Positions 49,301 to 62,903 of a stretch of DNA of 64,000 nt are shown here, piece by piece (position 1 is the stretch's first letter; each line of letters starts with the position of its first letter). The position numbers were made by a program, and so were the translations under genes. Below the pieces are notes generated by a model that saw only the letters and a list, made by a program, of their open reading frames with translations, had not been told where the DNA came from and made no database searches. This stretch comes from Cucumis sativus (lineage: Eukaryota; Streptophyta; Magnoliopsida; Cucurbitales; Cucurbitaceae): NCBI RefSeq assembly GCF_000004075.3, contig NC_026661.2, positions 5,044,058-5,108,057 on the forward strand, read 5' to 3'.

Positions 49301-51189
49301 GTGAAAGTTATATTAAGGGTGATCAGTTAGTTTGACTGCATAATAATATCATTCTCAGAAGGAATTTTCACTTTTCATGTATTTTGGTGGATCGTATCTC
49401 TTCGACAACGAGTGATTGCACTGAGGGTATGGGCCCTAATTTGACGTTGTACAGTAAATCTATTACTTTCCTGTTATCGCATGTTGGGCATGAATTTGTA
49501 CAATTATGCATTCTTTTAGGGTGTGTGTACTATTTTATGAGTGAGAGAAACAACAGAATCTCAGAGGGTTGGAGAGTTCTTCTAATGACTTTTGGTCCAC
49601 TGTTAGATTCTCTATTTCCCTCTAGGCTGCGATTTCTAGGGATTTTTTTGTAATTCGTTGGTCTTTTTGTGGACTATTTTTGCTTGTGTATTCTTTCATC
49701 TTTTCTTAATAAAAATCAAGTTTTCTCACAAAAAACAGAAAGTTAATAAATAAAAACTTGTGCATTTTATTATCAGCCAAAGAAATGTGGCTTAGAATAG
49801 GGAATCTCGCTGTTTCCCTTTTCGTTGTTGAGGTCCTCTGTACTCCGATACAATTTCTTTATGGTTCTTAACCTTTGTTAACAACCTGTTGATGCTGAAT
49901 TGTTATCTCCGTTGACCACTTCAGCATTTGTATGAAGTTCAAACACTTCCTCAATTTTTATTGTTGAAATACTTTTTCAGTATGCTGATATAATTCTTTT
50001 CGGTAATATAAGTATGCTGTTTGCTGATGTAATTTATAGTGAACATTTATATTACTTGAACATATTTTCAGGTTACTAACCAATGCTTACCTTCGAGAAG
50101 AGACACCAGGCAGTCATGTAGTTGAGCAACGGGTTGAATGGCAAGATCTACAACTCTCATTTTAGTTTTATATCTTCAATTAAACTTCTGTTGAGCATCA
50201 ATTTCCAAACTAAACTGCATTTTTACAATTTTTTAGGCTTGGTTTGATAAATATTTTGTTTTTGGTTTTTTCAAATTAAGTTTAGAAACACTCTATCTCC
50301 ACTCACAACTTTCTATGTTTTACATTCTCTACTCATGTTTTCAAAAACCAAGCCAACTTTTGAAAACTTAAGGAAGTAGTTTTCGGAAACATTTTGTTTT
50401 GTTTTTGGAATTTGATTAGGAATTCAAGAGTTTTCTAGAGAGGTGGAAACTAATAGAAAAATTGGAAAGAATCAAGCATAAATTTGAAAAACAGAAAACT
50501 CAAACATTAGCATTTTAGTAGACTTTTGGGTTTTAATATTGTATTATATATACACAATGTCTTCTGTTGGAGCCTTCTAAACTAGTGGATTGATATATGG
50601 TTTATTTATTATTCACTGGTTCTAGGCTCTACGCATTTGATGTGCACTGCAATTCTTTCTTCCCAATGTTTGTTTTGCTTTACGGTAAGTATGATAAGGG
50701 CTTCTATTTGTGTTTTGTTTTCCAGCATCAATTATGCTATTAGTCTGAAGTCTTGGTTTCGTTGCAGTGATTCATTACTTTATATCACCGCTTCTGGTAG
50801 CCCATGGCTTCATTCCATTATTGCTATCAAATTTGCTTTTCATGATTGGAGCTTCGTATTACCATTATGTCAACTTTTTAGGTTATGACGGTAAGCTGCA
50901 TTTTCTTTCCATGTTCCTATCTGGTCTGTATACTTTTTTGTTGTAACTTCCGGAATGCCTTAATGATGCAGTACTGCCATTTTTGGAGAAAACTACATTC
51001 TTCCTTTATCCAATTGGTGTGGTCTTTGTCCTTACTCCAATCTGTAAGTCATCATGAAACCTACAACTCCCTCTTTCAATGCTCGTGTTTAAATTAAATT
51101 TGGTTTACCCTCTTTTCCCCGCAGTTATACTGATCGGCTTCAACCCTTCAAGATATTTCATGAACATGTACTTTAGTCAGAACTTATAA
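46392..51189 (+). CDS. UNC50: UNC-50 homologue, Golgi/ER membrane protein
   Basis: Ten exons, 46392-46481, 47095-47162, 47297-47322, 48465-48555, 48939-49034, 50072-50140, 50626-50684, 50768-50890, 50972-51043 and 51125-51189, give one frame of 252 residues. The start MLPTASRGRSSSSTSR is a basic, Ser-rich cytosolic tail. Conserved blocks follow: YLRRIVKWQQMDIEYTFWQM, LHLCTSPKVVYQHTKYHKQT and KNQWARDDPAFIVI. About five transmembrane segments come next, with WLYAFDVHCNSFFP between them, and the end is FNPSRYFMNMYFSQNL. UNC-50 proteins sit in the Golgi and ER; in nematodes they are needed for nicotinic receptor trafficking, and yeast Gmh1p interacts with ARF-GEFs. The plant role is not established. 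Exon 3 is a 26-base microexon. The exon 6 donor is GC (GAATG|GCAAG), required by the conserved VEW|LYAF junction. The 3'UTR carries a CCGT repeat. Confidence 0.95.
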
Positions 51190-53217
51190 TCTCGACTTAC
51201 GGATCCGACTGCAGCTTGCTTATCTTGAGGCAGGAAATTTGATAGATCAAAAGAGATTTCATCCACACAAAGTTACTAATGACTGCATTTATTTTCACTT
51301 GCATCTTGAAAGAAAATGAGGCCGTCCGTCCGTCCGTCCGCCCGTCGGTCCGGGTCGTTAAAGCCTCAGTGGCTAATTTTTCAGACCTTTGAACAGAGAT
51401 ATCATCAGGAATAGTAGGGTAGGATCTTGGTATCTTGTTGTGCGTCACGGCTGCAAGTGAGGTGATGCGGCTGAATTTTTGATGAAATAGATCTGTTTGA
51501 ATGTAATGATTTTTACAATATACATTTTGTTTCTGCAGTTTAAATATATATACTTTGAAAAAGAAATTTAATTCCATCAGCCTTTCTCAATATGTATCTG
51601 CAGATTCCTTTGTTATACTGCTTGAGTGGGATCATCCCCAATTTTAAAAAATGATCACTAAAAACATGAAATATCCCTTATTATTCCTTGATTATTTGAA
51701 CACCTTCCATTAGGTCCTAACTAAACTTTTCAATGCAATATGATGATATCTCAAAACTGTCCTTAACAATAGCAGCTATTCAGCCTAAATTTCCTAAAAG
51801 AATAACTTATTTTGGATCTATAGAGTTGACAATATTTTTGTCCTTCACTAACTCCTCTCTTTATATATTTGTCTACTTTCTCTACTATCACTAAGATTCA
51901 ATCAAAGTTTCTAATAATATTTTTTAAAAATATATAAGCTATCATATTTTAAATAGTTAATAATCATATTTGAGTATTTGATATTACTTTTTGAGATAGC
52001 AAGAAGGTACATGTAGATACCCAATCAATTGAGAACCTTCCTTATAATGGTATAGTAATGTTATATATGATCAAAAAGTTTAAATTATTCATTATTTAAT
52101 CTTCCAAATTGACCCACTTGGCTTACTACTTTATTACTTTACTGATTTCCATGTTGTTATTCATCAACTGCTACCATTCTTTACCAGTCCCACATTACTT
52201 TTAAGGTCCCAATGCCATTCATATGTGACTACTTGAGTCATTGAGTACTCCACACCTTACTTTTAATTATTATTTAGCAAGTTACATTACAAGTTTGGCT
52301 ATCTTCAAATCCAACTTTCTATCATTTTTTTTTTCTATTTTTAACCTTTCAAAAGTTTCTAAAAGCTGGTATCTAAATGTTAAAAATGTCGAGTAGATTT
52401 TTTTAACTTTCAATTTTTTTATCTCATATATCTTTTTTATAAAAACTAACTGATTTAAATTCTATGTCTAGTAAAATATTTAACGTTCAATAGATTAGTG
52501 AATTTTAAGAAAAATATTACTTAGGCAAGAATAAGTTAAGTGTAAAATAATCTTAAGAATTATTAGTAATGAAATTAAAGTTTAGAAACACATTAGATAG
52601 TTCTAAAAGTTAAGAAATTAATTACACATGAATATCAAATATTTTAGACTAAAAAATGTAATTAAAAAAAAATTCTAATAAGCGTTTAATCCATTAACGG
52701 CTACAACTTGATCTTTAAATATAAAAGTAATCAAAACAGTGACAATAATTTAAATTTGACAAAATTATTAATTTTAGATAAAAAGCGATTACATTGATCA
52801 AATCAGCTTATTACGATTGATCTAAAATGGTGCTCAATTACATTAGCACCAATTAGGCTAAATCATGTGGAAACTTTTACATATGTTTCAAGCATGAGTT
52901 TATGATAAAATCTTAAGAAATGACACATTAATTTATTATGTTTTTAGACCCTTTTTGACCAATTTGTCTGGTGTGGAAATGCCAATCAATTATGCAACCA
53001 AGATTAAGGACCCAATAATATATAGCCTTTTAAAGTTGGCTTTTATAAAAAGGTATATTCCATAACTTCAAAACTTTTAAAGAACACATATCTAAGTTCA
53101 TACACCAACATTAATACATTTCAAATTTCTATAATTATCACCAAAAAAGTAGGGATATTATAATCATTAAGAAATAAAAAGCAGCCCCAAGATTATTGTT
53201 TTAATTCTCTCTTTAAT
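51190..53217. other. Intergenic between convergent UNC-50 and CAD genes
   Basis: 3'UTRs of both genes at the edges, with AT-rich DNA between. No gene recognised; the minus-strand frame at 51197-51577 is antisense to the UNC-50 3'UTR and looks spurious. Confidence 0.55.
51322..51352 (+). repeat. (CCGT)n microsatellite in the UNC-50 3'UTR
   Basis: About seven imperfect CCGT units, strikingly GC-rich for this region, 135 bases after the UNC-50 stop codon. Confidence 0.85.
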
Positions 53218-55016
53218 TTAGAACTTGCTTCCCTCAACATCCACCACAAACCTATATCTAACGTCATTCTTCTCCAACCTTTCAATGGCTTTGTTTATGT
53301 AATCCATCTTCACCACTTCCACCGTTGAACTCAATTCTCTCTCTTTGAAAAGTTCCAAAATCTCCTCTGTTTCCTTCATGCTCCCGATGAAACTTCCCGT
53401 GATCGTCTTCCTTCCTATATTCGACCAATCACATGTGTGTTAAGAATACAAATAAAAGATTAAATTTATATACATTTCTTTATATAGAGAGCCGCTACAA
53501 TGTGACTGACAGTTTTATATTATTAGATTTACGATATAACAAAGAATGAAAAGTATTTGTTATCTATTTGAAGACATGCAAATTTTTTAATCCATATCTA
53601 ATCATAATTACGATTTTCGTTATTATAAAGATAGAATATATATATATAATGGATGATGGAATATCAAATTTAGAGTAAAAGGTATGGAGTTGTTGAAGAT
53701 AACAATTAAGAAAGTCTCACCAAGGATGACCATGGGAGAGACGAACTGGAGAGGTTTATTAATAACGCCCAACAAGATCAACTTGCCATCGAGCTTGAGC
53801 AACGAAAGATAAAGCTCAATAGGGTGAAAGGCTGGGACGGTGTCGATGATGTAGTCAAGAGAGTCGACGGCCTGTTTCATCCGAGCTTCGTCGGAGCTAA
53901 CCAGGTAGTCGTCGGCACCGAGATGCTCTAGAGCTTCTTCCCTCTTCTTGTTGGAGGAGCTTATGACTGTGACATGGTGACCCAATGCCTTTGCCAATTT
54001 CACCCCCATGTGCCCTATTCCTCCAAGCCCTAAGATCCCTCCTCTTAGCCCACTTTTGTTTAGGCCAAAATGGTTCAGAGGACTGTACGCTGTCACGCCT
54101 GCGCATAGCAGCCCCGCTGCCTGCTCCGGTGCCATGCCATCGGGTACTTTCACCACAAACCTGCATACATAGGGTTAAGTTTTTTAGTTTAATATAATGA
54201 TGTAATTAACATGAAACCAATTCTTTAAACGATGAACTCAAGCTAATCCAACGACAAAAAAAATACAAAAACATTTGGATTGAGTTGATTGAATTTGATC
54301 AGAAAACTGTAAGGAAGAGAGCTTACCTTTGGTCGACGACCATAGCGGTGGCGAAGCCGCCTTGCGTAGGGCGGCCGTCGGTATAGACATCATTATTAGT
54401 CCAAATCTTGTTATTGCAATATTGTTCCCTATCAGTTTCACATCTCTCACAAGTTTTACAAGATCCAACTATGCATCCAACTCCCACAATATCCTTCACT
54501 TTAAATTTCTTCACATTCTCCCCAATTTCCATCACTTCACCAACCACTTCATGCCTTTAAAATCCAAAAAAAACAAAAAAACAAAAAAACAAAAAAACAA
54601 AAAAACAAAAAAACAAAAAAACAAAAACACCATTGTTATTAATCTCGAGAAACAGAGTAAATTAAAAAGAAATGGGTTTGTTTATTTGTTTGTTTCTTAC
54701 CCTGGAACCATGGGGTAATTGGACACTCCAAGATCATTTTTGATTTGATGAACATCAGTATGACAAAGCCCACAGCATATAACTCTTATGTAAACATCTT
54801 CTGGCCCTGTTTCCCTGCAATTTCACAATTCATTTGTTTTTTTACTTATTATTCAATGAAGATATTACAGAGAGAAATAAAAACCAGAGCACGAATTTGA
54901 GCTCCGTTTCAATGTCCTCCTAACCTGAGTTCGTAAGTGTAAGGAGAGAGAAACCCAGATGGGTCTCTTGCAGCAAAGCCTGTGGTTATTCTTCTCTCTC
55001 TTTCAACGCTACCCAT
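53218..55016 (-). CDS. CAD: Cinnamyl alcohol dehydrogenase, bona fide lignin class
   Basis: Five exons, 55016-54925, 54814-54701, 54554-54327, 54160-53721 and 53414-53218, give 356 residues, normal for plant CAD. It is a zinc-dependent medium-chain alcohol dehydrogenase that reduces cinnamaldehydes to monolignols with NADPH in the cytosol. Visible features in order: catalytic-zinc segment CGLCHTD; GHE-V-VG with the second zinc ligand region (PMVPGHEVVG); structural-zinc cysteines in [29 protein letters not shown], with the Trp that lines the substrate pocket in lignin CADs; NADP fold [20 protein letters not shown] with the following SSSNKKR Ser/Arg that favours NADP; and [10 protein letters not shown], with the Phe typical of the AtCAD4/5 class. 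These residues separate it from sinapyl/mannitol-dehydrogenase-like paralogues. Intron 2 contains an A-rich octamer repeat. A weak TATA-like sequence lies about 95 bases upstream. Confidence 0.95.
54565..54628. repeat. (CAAAAAAA)7 octamer microsatellite in CAD intron 2
   Basis: About seven octamers of one C and seven A occur in perfect register. On the coding strand this is a T7G array just upstream of the exon 3 acceptor (54556-54555), so it serves as the polypyrimidine tract. Confidence 0.92.
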
Positions 55017-55110
55017 TACAGAGATTTGATACAATTATCGAGAGAACAAAGAGAAACAGAGATATGGAGAAGAGAGAATTTTTTAGGAAGAAAATGGCAA
55101 TGGATGAAGC

Positions 55111-55119
55111 TATAAATAG
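55111..55119 (-). promoter_or_regulatory. Possible TATA box of the CAD gene
   Basis: The minus strand reads CCTATTTATAGC, about 95 bases before the ATG. The plus-strand reading TATAAATAG is the better match to consensus, so the assignment rests on position. Confidence 0.35.
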
Positions 55120-56790
55120 GGAGGAAGTAGTGGAGATGGCGCTCACGATTTTACTTTCATGAGAGAATTCTTTATAAATAATAATAATAAGAAGAAGAAG
55201 AAAAAGTTCTCCAAATTAATACTTTCTTCTCTTAACAAAACCCAATCTATTTAGCTTCAAAAATAATTTTAATAATTTTGCTTCACTCCACATGTTTATT
55301 TATTTATTCACCTTATGAACATTGTGTATTTTCTTTTTCTATTTTATATTCGAAAATTCTACAAAAGATTCAAATATACATCTTAACTTGTTGTTTTTAT
55401 AAAAGTAAGGTTTTAAGTTATATTAGTGTAGTAATGAATTAGTTATTAACAGCAACTTCCACATAGTTAATATTTGAAGACATTGTATGTACAACCGAAG
55501 TGTTCTAGTCGGAAACGAGGACCTCCTTCACCTCCAAGGGTCAAATAAAGGAGAGTGAGAGGGTCGGCTTAAAAGAGAGTGAAAGAGAAAGCCTAAGGCC
55601 ATAAGAAAACGAGGGGCATTCTCCATGATTTTCATATCTCGACGTAAAAGAGAAAGAAGCCCGATCTACTCCATTAGGTTGATAAATGAAGTGATGAGGA
55701 GCAAGGAAGAAGGGTAGTAGGTGGAAACACCAGTTGGCGGAACTCTGATGTGCCAGATCGTACGGCGGAGAGTGGAGAAAACGAATCTGAATTCTTTTGA
55801 ATTTTCTTTCTTTTTTTTAAATTTCCCATACTAAAAAATTAATATATATATATATATAAAGTTTGATTAATTAATAAAGTTTATAGAGAAAGGAGAAAAG
55901 GGGATTAAGGCCACGTTGTAAATTTTCAGATTATTTTTTGAAGCAGCCGTCTCTATTATTTTTTGTTTAAAAGAATAAGAACAAAACAAAAATTGGCCTT
56001 CACATTCTAGAAATAAATTTCCTAAATTCCTATTTGGGAAAATAGAAAATAATTTGATTTTGATTACTAAGAAAGGCAAATATTAATATATAATTGTCCT
56101 ATTTTTTTGGATTTTAGAGTATCATTTATATTTATTAATTCTGTAGTCTCTTGCAATTTGGGTTAGGTTAGAAATAATTTTTCTCATCAGAAAATTTGCA
56201 CTTTACCAGTGCACAATTAATGACTTTGTATATATATATATATATATATGTATATTTCTCCTTTTTCCCATCCCATAGGAGAGGGGTAAAAATGAAACAT
56301 ATAATTTGGCTTTTTAAAATTAGATTTAATGGTTGTTTAAAGATTTTTTTCTAACAAATATTTTCAATAAAAAAAATTACAATTTAGTTTCTTTTTTCTT
56401 AAAAAAAAAGTATTTGGATAACTTTGTTTATTAGTCTTTTAAAAGTCATAATTATTTTTACTAGTGATAAAATTGTATCATATATTATAATAGATATCAA
56501 TAAACTTGAATACAAATAAAGTTAATTATAATAAATAATGATAATCCAAGGTAATGATTGCACTAAACTATGGACTAACAATTTTACAAGTGATAATTGA
56601 TATATTAATATTATTTTTTTAATTTCATTCAATTTTTCAAGTGTATGTCAAAATTAGTAATTGGTTTAATTATTGCATCTGAAAAAAAAATATTATACAA
56701 TATTTTAGAAAAAAATTGTTATTATAACTCTTGTTTAGCAGAAAAAAAAATCAAACTCTAATTTTAATTATCATTTAAAGATGATTAATT

Positions 56791-56849
<59 letters not shown>

Positions 56850-59800
56850 CTAATTAATTTGGTAAATGCTTAAAGACTTTTTTCTAAATTTGTGGAATTT
56901 ATTGCAACCTTTCCGTTAATATTCAATCAAAAAGCCTCAAAGTATTCTATCAATCATTTTTTTTTTTCATCTCTCTCCATTATTGACTCAATCCACCAAT
57001 TATGAATAAGAAATTGATAAGACATTGATAAATAAATAAATTTGTACCTTTTATTTGTAATGTTGTATTTATTTGAAAAATTAATAGAACATTATATTTA
57101 TTGTTTTCCCATTATTATTGCGTCAATGTTGAGTAATGAATATGTGGGTAATTCGATTTTGTTAGCATTGTTATTTTGGTGATATTTCATTTGGAATAAT
57201 AAGAACTGTTAAAAGTTTTAAATTTAATTTAATACATAAGATATAAGATTAATAATTGATGTGATTGTTCATTCTAAAGTGGAAGATTCGATCTTCATCC
57301 TCACAATTGTTGTACTAAAAATATTATCAATAACAACTATCAATGTTTAAATGATGGTCCACTCATGAAGGACGTTTTTCAAGTTAAATGAATGCCAGTC
57401 AATTGCTACAAACATGATAATTCAAAAGATGAGCGTTGAAGGTGCACTAATACAGAATCTTGAATTCCCATTTAAAACTCAGCCCAACATCGAGAGAGAT
57501 TGCATGTGTTCACCCAAATCATCGTCTTATGATTTACAATGAATTGTTAGTGTTTGGGTTTTGGACCTACCAATTCATTTGAAATCCCAACTTTCCATTT
57601 ACTCAATGGATGCTCGGATTTTAAACCTATTATTTGTATGAAGCATGATAGACATTAATATAATTTTATATCAAAACACCGTAAGAAAATGAGTGGTGTT
57701 TTATTTATTTATTATTTAACCAATTTTTAAAATTAATATTAGCTCTAGAGATTAAATTTAATATTGATAGAAGGTGCTACTAAATTAATTAAAACAATCT
57801 AAATTTGATTGAAAGTATTTGCTAAATTTATACAATTGAAAGTGCATAAACTAATAATACATAAAAGGTCTCAAATTAGCATAACCTACAAAAACATTAT
57901 TTTAAATATTTTCAACCTTTATTAAGGCTACATGTGGGCAATGAAATATTGTACACACATATATATTATAAAACTATAATATATAATAATTATTTTACTC
58001 TTGTTCTTAATTTCTTTTCTTGGTAATTATGATATGGTTTGAAATTTTTGGTTTATGGAAATTTCTATGTTTGAAATTTTTGGTTGGAATCTTATTGAAA
58101 CTTTGATGCTTCCAACCCGCGCCATTTAAAAATCTAATCGAACGACTTTTTTAAACAAAGTGTGATCAAGATTTTAGTTATATTATATATAAGTTTATAA
58201 TAGTATGAGTTTGAAGCAAATTGTTTTAGTGAATTTACTATTTATGTGTGTAGGGTTTAGGATTGCAATTCTACCGTTTGAGTCACATTTTTTTTATAAA
58301 GTTAGATTTAAGAATATAATAAGTTGAATTACTTTTAATATCTTTTTATTGACAACAATATGTAGATTTAATAACAACAATAACAACAACACATGTATAA
58401 AAAATAAACTTTTTTTTGAAAAAAAATGATAAAGTAGTGATAATAATTAACAAATTTAAGGCTTTTCTTTTCTTTTATTTATTTCAATATATATATATAA
58501 TTAATGAACAATCACTTTTCAACCAATAGATTCATCTTTTGACAAAAAAAATTCTTGGAAAAAAAAATGAAGATAGAGTAATTCAAAATTCTAGAATTGT
58601 AGATTGTTTCTGCTCATTACTACAAACTATAGTTGGACCTTTCTCAATTTCTCATATATATATATATATATACGATTTTGTTTGTTAAAGAAAGAATAGA
58701 TACGTATCATCTTCATTTTCTTCGTATGTTCTCTATGTCAAGTTAGACTTAATTACCATATTTCATTTAAATTTTAATTAAGCGAATCGAATATTGATTT
58801 CTCATAAACAAATAATATGACATATATCATCATTACACTTGCTAACTGTTTTAATCTATACTTTAAGTATGTTGTCCATTCTTTAAGTTATTTTTTAATT
58901 TTTTTATAATTTTAATTTAATATAAAGGACAAAATTATATTTTAAATCATAATCTTCTCTATATATATAGATATCTATAAAGCTCAAGTTTACATATTTT
59001 TTGTATTGTTTAAAGTTGGTAAATTTTATAATTTATTCACTTCATGTATAAGTACGTGTCAAACCCATGCAAGTTAATTCAAATGAACTTAACTTAACCA
59101 TTCTCTCATTATTATCTCATAATTATATATCCATATTAACGTATCCTCAACTCAATTAATATAATTTTCGATTTCAAAAGTAGATATTAGATTTTTCTAC
59201 CTTCACGTCAATTAAATATAGAAAATTTCTTGCAACATAGATAGAAATTTATGTTTGTGTTTGTAATCACATATCATAATTATATTTTTAAAAATAAAAT
59301 CTAACATTTATTTTAACTTTCATTATTTAAAATATTATATTATATTTTATTTTTCACTTATATATTTTATAATTAAAATTTAGTTAATTATGTAACTTAA
59401 ATAAATTGCAAAAATTAAAACTATTTAGAAAATATAGCAAAATCAATTAAAATTCTCTATATAGCACATTTATTTATTTATTTATTTGTGTTATATTTTG
59501 TATATAGTTTTAATTTTTTTTTGCTTTCCACAAGAATTTATCTATAATAAATAAATAATTATATATAGTTTTTATTCACAAAATACTAAATTAATGTAAT
59601 TAAGAATATTTTCTCTAATTGGTGTGAACTATCAGATTTCCTGTCAAATTTGTAATCAAAATACATAATCTAACTGAAAACATATTATATTGTCCGTTAA
59701 AGATTATGTGATAAATACCGTTATTAAATTTATAATTGTAAGTAAACATGATAAAATATAATCTAATTATATTTAATTTATGGCAATTGAATTCATTAAA

Positions 59801-62800
59801 TCTACAATTTAAATTACTAAAAATAAATATAAAAACAAACTTAAATACTAATAATTTGAAAATGAGGTGTTTTACTTTTATACCCCCACTCCTAGAAATA
59901 AATACAAGGCACGTGAGAAACAACACGGTTCCATCGATAGTAATGAATGCGTCATGGAATATCTCAGCAATGACCAAATTACTTAGCTACCCTTTTGACG
60001 ACTACATTGAAATGAAATGAGTGGTCCACGTCGACATTCATAATTTTCCCTCCAACTTTTCTGCTTTTCTTTCCTTTTCCATGAAATGTTGAAGTTGGCC
60101 TTACCAAACAATTTTAATTTTTGGTGTGTGTTTTGTTGAATCTTTTATCATCTTTTAACTAAGATTATGCCAATAAATTATTCATCATTCTTCAACCTAT
60201 TATAAACAAAGTAATTTCTATTTTATTTTGAGATCAAGAGTGAATTTTGTTTATAGTTTTTGGTCATTTGTGATTAGCTTTTTTCTTAATGATAATAATG
60301 TTTTGGTTTGATAATATGGAAGTTAGGTATATAAGATGGCTTTTGGGGTTGGGGGGTGAATTTGGAGTTTGGGTTTTAAAGTATTAACTTTGACTTAATT
60401 AATGAGAAAATGACTTAGGGGCTAAATTCTTCATTTTTTTTGTGAATTTGGTAATGCCCTTTTGAATTTGATATGTTAGGAATACTAAAATTCTAAGTCA
60501 ATGGCAAATATTTTAACTTATAGTCTATACCGAAAGTTTAATCATATAGTGTGTAATCTTAGTATGAAAATATGAAAATATGAATTTATATTTTAGTTTA
60601 ATAACTTTAGAGATCATATTGATTTGAATCAAGAACTAATAATTTTATCGGATTAAACTCTAAACTTTTAAAGTTTCGTGAATATATGAATCGAGTTAAA
60701 CTTTAATTTTTGTCAAAATTTTCTTTTAGAACTGTGCATGCATTTACTCTTATAGTCTATTTTGTACCATCAATATTTGAATAAGTCAGCATGTGTTTGA
60801 GAAGTAATTTATAGATGATTTTTAAAGATAATGAACGGAATTTGGAAGAGAGCATAAATGGACACAATTAATCGAGTTCTAAGTTTAAGTTATTCGTCTA
60901 GAACGATAATTAGCACAGTTTTGATTGATACAACTTAGAATAGAATATAATATGATCTTTTTTGTAATGTATAATACTTTTTATTTTTGACAATATAGTC
61001 CAATTTACATAACATAAAAAAACAAAAGAAATCAATCAAGATCTTTGGTTCTCAGAACCTTTAGAATAAAAGTTTATAAGTATAAGCATGACATCAAAGA
61101 TGACGCACTATTGAAATTATTAATATTTTTACAATTCTCTTTGTTTTTCGGATCAATTTTTAGACTATGATAATATTGATATCATCAACACGTATAACTT
61201 TATAACTATTTATAATAATACGTGACGTTACATGGTAATCATTTTTTTAATCTCGAGTTCAATAGTACATACTTGAATTCAAATAGTTTTATTTTGACAT
61301 AAATAAACAAAGCTATTTAACAATTCTTTTTTTAGTACACAATTTTTTTTTCTTTTTTGAGAAAAAGTAATGATAATTATTTGCAAGAGACAGGAACAAC
61401 AAAATAAAATAAAGGGAAAGAAGAAAGGAGATGAGTAGGGTATGAGAATGATTAAACCCTAATTATTTGTTTTATATCTGTTTTGTTTGACCAACCATAT
61501 ATGTTAAACGTTTTCATGTTTGAACATTTGAGTAACCAATTTCGATTATATCAAGCTATGGATATTTCTAATTAAATAAAAGAACGTAGGTAGAGGTGGA
61601 TATCTTGAAATATAAAAGGAAAAGTACCGAGAGGAGAAAATATTAAACAAGAACGAACTTGATAAACTCGGATGAATTTTAGCGGTTATAACTCCAAAGA
61701 TCTTCCGGGGAATAAAAGTCTTATAAAGAGTCGATCGATCGTTCACAACTTTAAATGAGAGGAAGATCTAAACTAAACTTTACTGAGATGAATTGCATAC
61801 TCCCCTGCATTATCTTTGGCACATTATTTATACCTTTTCTATTTATTCATAGCAAATAAAGCAATAAATACTTATAAAGGGTAAAGAATCAAACATAAAA
61901 ACAGTGAGTTGAAGACTATGAACACGAAATGATGATATATCAAGTAGATCGAAAATGTGAAAATTATGAACGAAATAACAAATAATGAAAAATATCAAAA
62001 CATCAAAGTGTATTTTCAATTGTTATCTAGTAGTGGATGTTAATTTTTATTCGGTAAAAGTTTAACTTTTAACTTTTCCACCACATTTTAGAAAATATTC
62101 AAATGATATCTTTTATAATATTCTGTTTAATTTACTACGTTTTATAAAATAACTTCAAACAAACTGATTTTGAGATTTGTACTTTATCTTGCACTCAGTC
62201 TTCATTTTTATCGTTACATTTGTACTTTCTTAAAAAAAAACTTTTTGAATTCAACTATTTGAGAAGTTGGAAAAGAAAACCTTAAATTATTTTTGTCAAT
62301 GTTGTGGATACAAATTAAAATTGATATGAAGACTTTTCATTACCATACGTTGCAAAGGTTGAGAAGTGGACAAATGTGTCCTGCAACCATCACCGTGACG
62401 ATATCTTCTCTACTGAAAATGTAAACCATACAAATGAAATTATTCCTTTTGCAAAGCCAAAACTAAAACAAAATTAAGATTCAACACTTTCTTCAATTTC
62501 TTTATAATAGCTTCAGAGCCTATGAGTTTTTTTTCTTTTTTTTGTCTTTCGACTCTAATTTTGACTTTACTTTTAGGAGAGATGGTGGAACATTGGGAAG
62601 AGAAAAAGAGTTTGATATGACATTGGTGAAATGAATAACTTTATTACGACATTAGACAATTATAATAAGACAAAGTGATCGATATCACATGTTTAGTCTA
62701 ATGAAGAATGCAAGTACTTGTCAACCTAACACAAGGCAAATTTACATTTTGTTCCGTTTGTAATCAGCAAAGCAATAGTCTAATACATTATGAAACAGCT

Positions 62801-62900
62801 TTCTCCTATGCTTTTCAATTTGAAAAGGTAATAGCATTTTGGAGATGTTGATGGGGGAAAAATCCCCACAAAGGAAACTAAACCATGGCCGTATTGGAAC
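55120..62900. other. Gene-poor, very AT-rich stretch
   Basis: About 7.8 kb upstream of CAD with no supported gene. A GC-richer island lies at about 55490-55790 without a coherent frame. AT microsatellites occur at 55845-55858, 56229-56249, 56793-56849 and 58653-58671. Frames near 59615-60020 and 61546-61746 are low-complexity and not credible genes. Confidence 0.55.
56793..56849. repeat. Long (AT)n microsatellite
   Basis: Nearly uninterrupted AT dinucleotides over about 57 bases with one phase slip near 56840. Confidence 0.93.
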
Positions 62901-62903
62901 TAA

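Noticed and set aside
50210-50520. GGTTTGATAAATATTTTG-type block in UNC-50 intron 6 as a MITE
   Set aside because: Resembles dispersed AT-rich repeats also seen near 720-960 and 52300-52450, but no terminal inverted repeats or target duplication could be fixed.
59615-60020. 120- and 90-codon overlapping frames on opposite strands
   Set aside because: Extremely AT-rich, dominated by Ile/Asn/Leu/Phe codons expected by chance; no motif.
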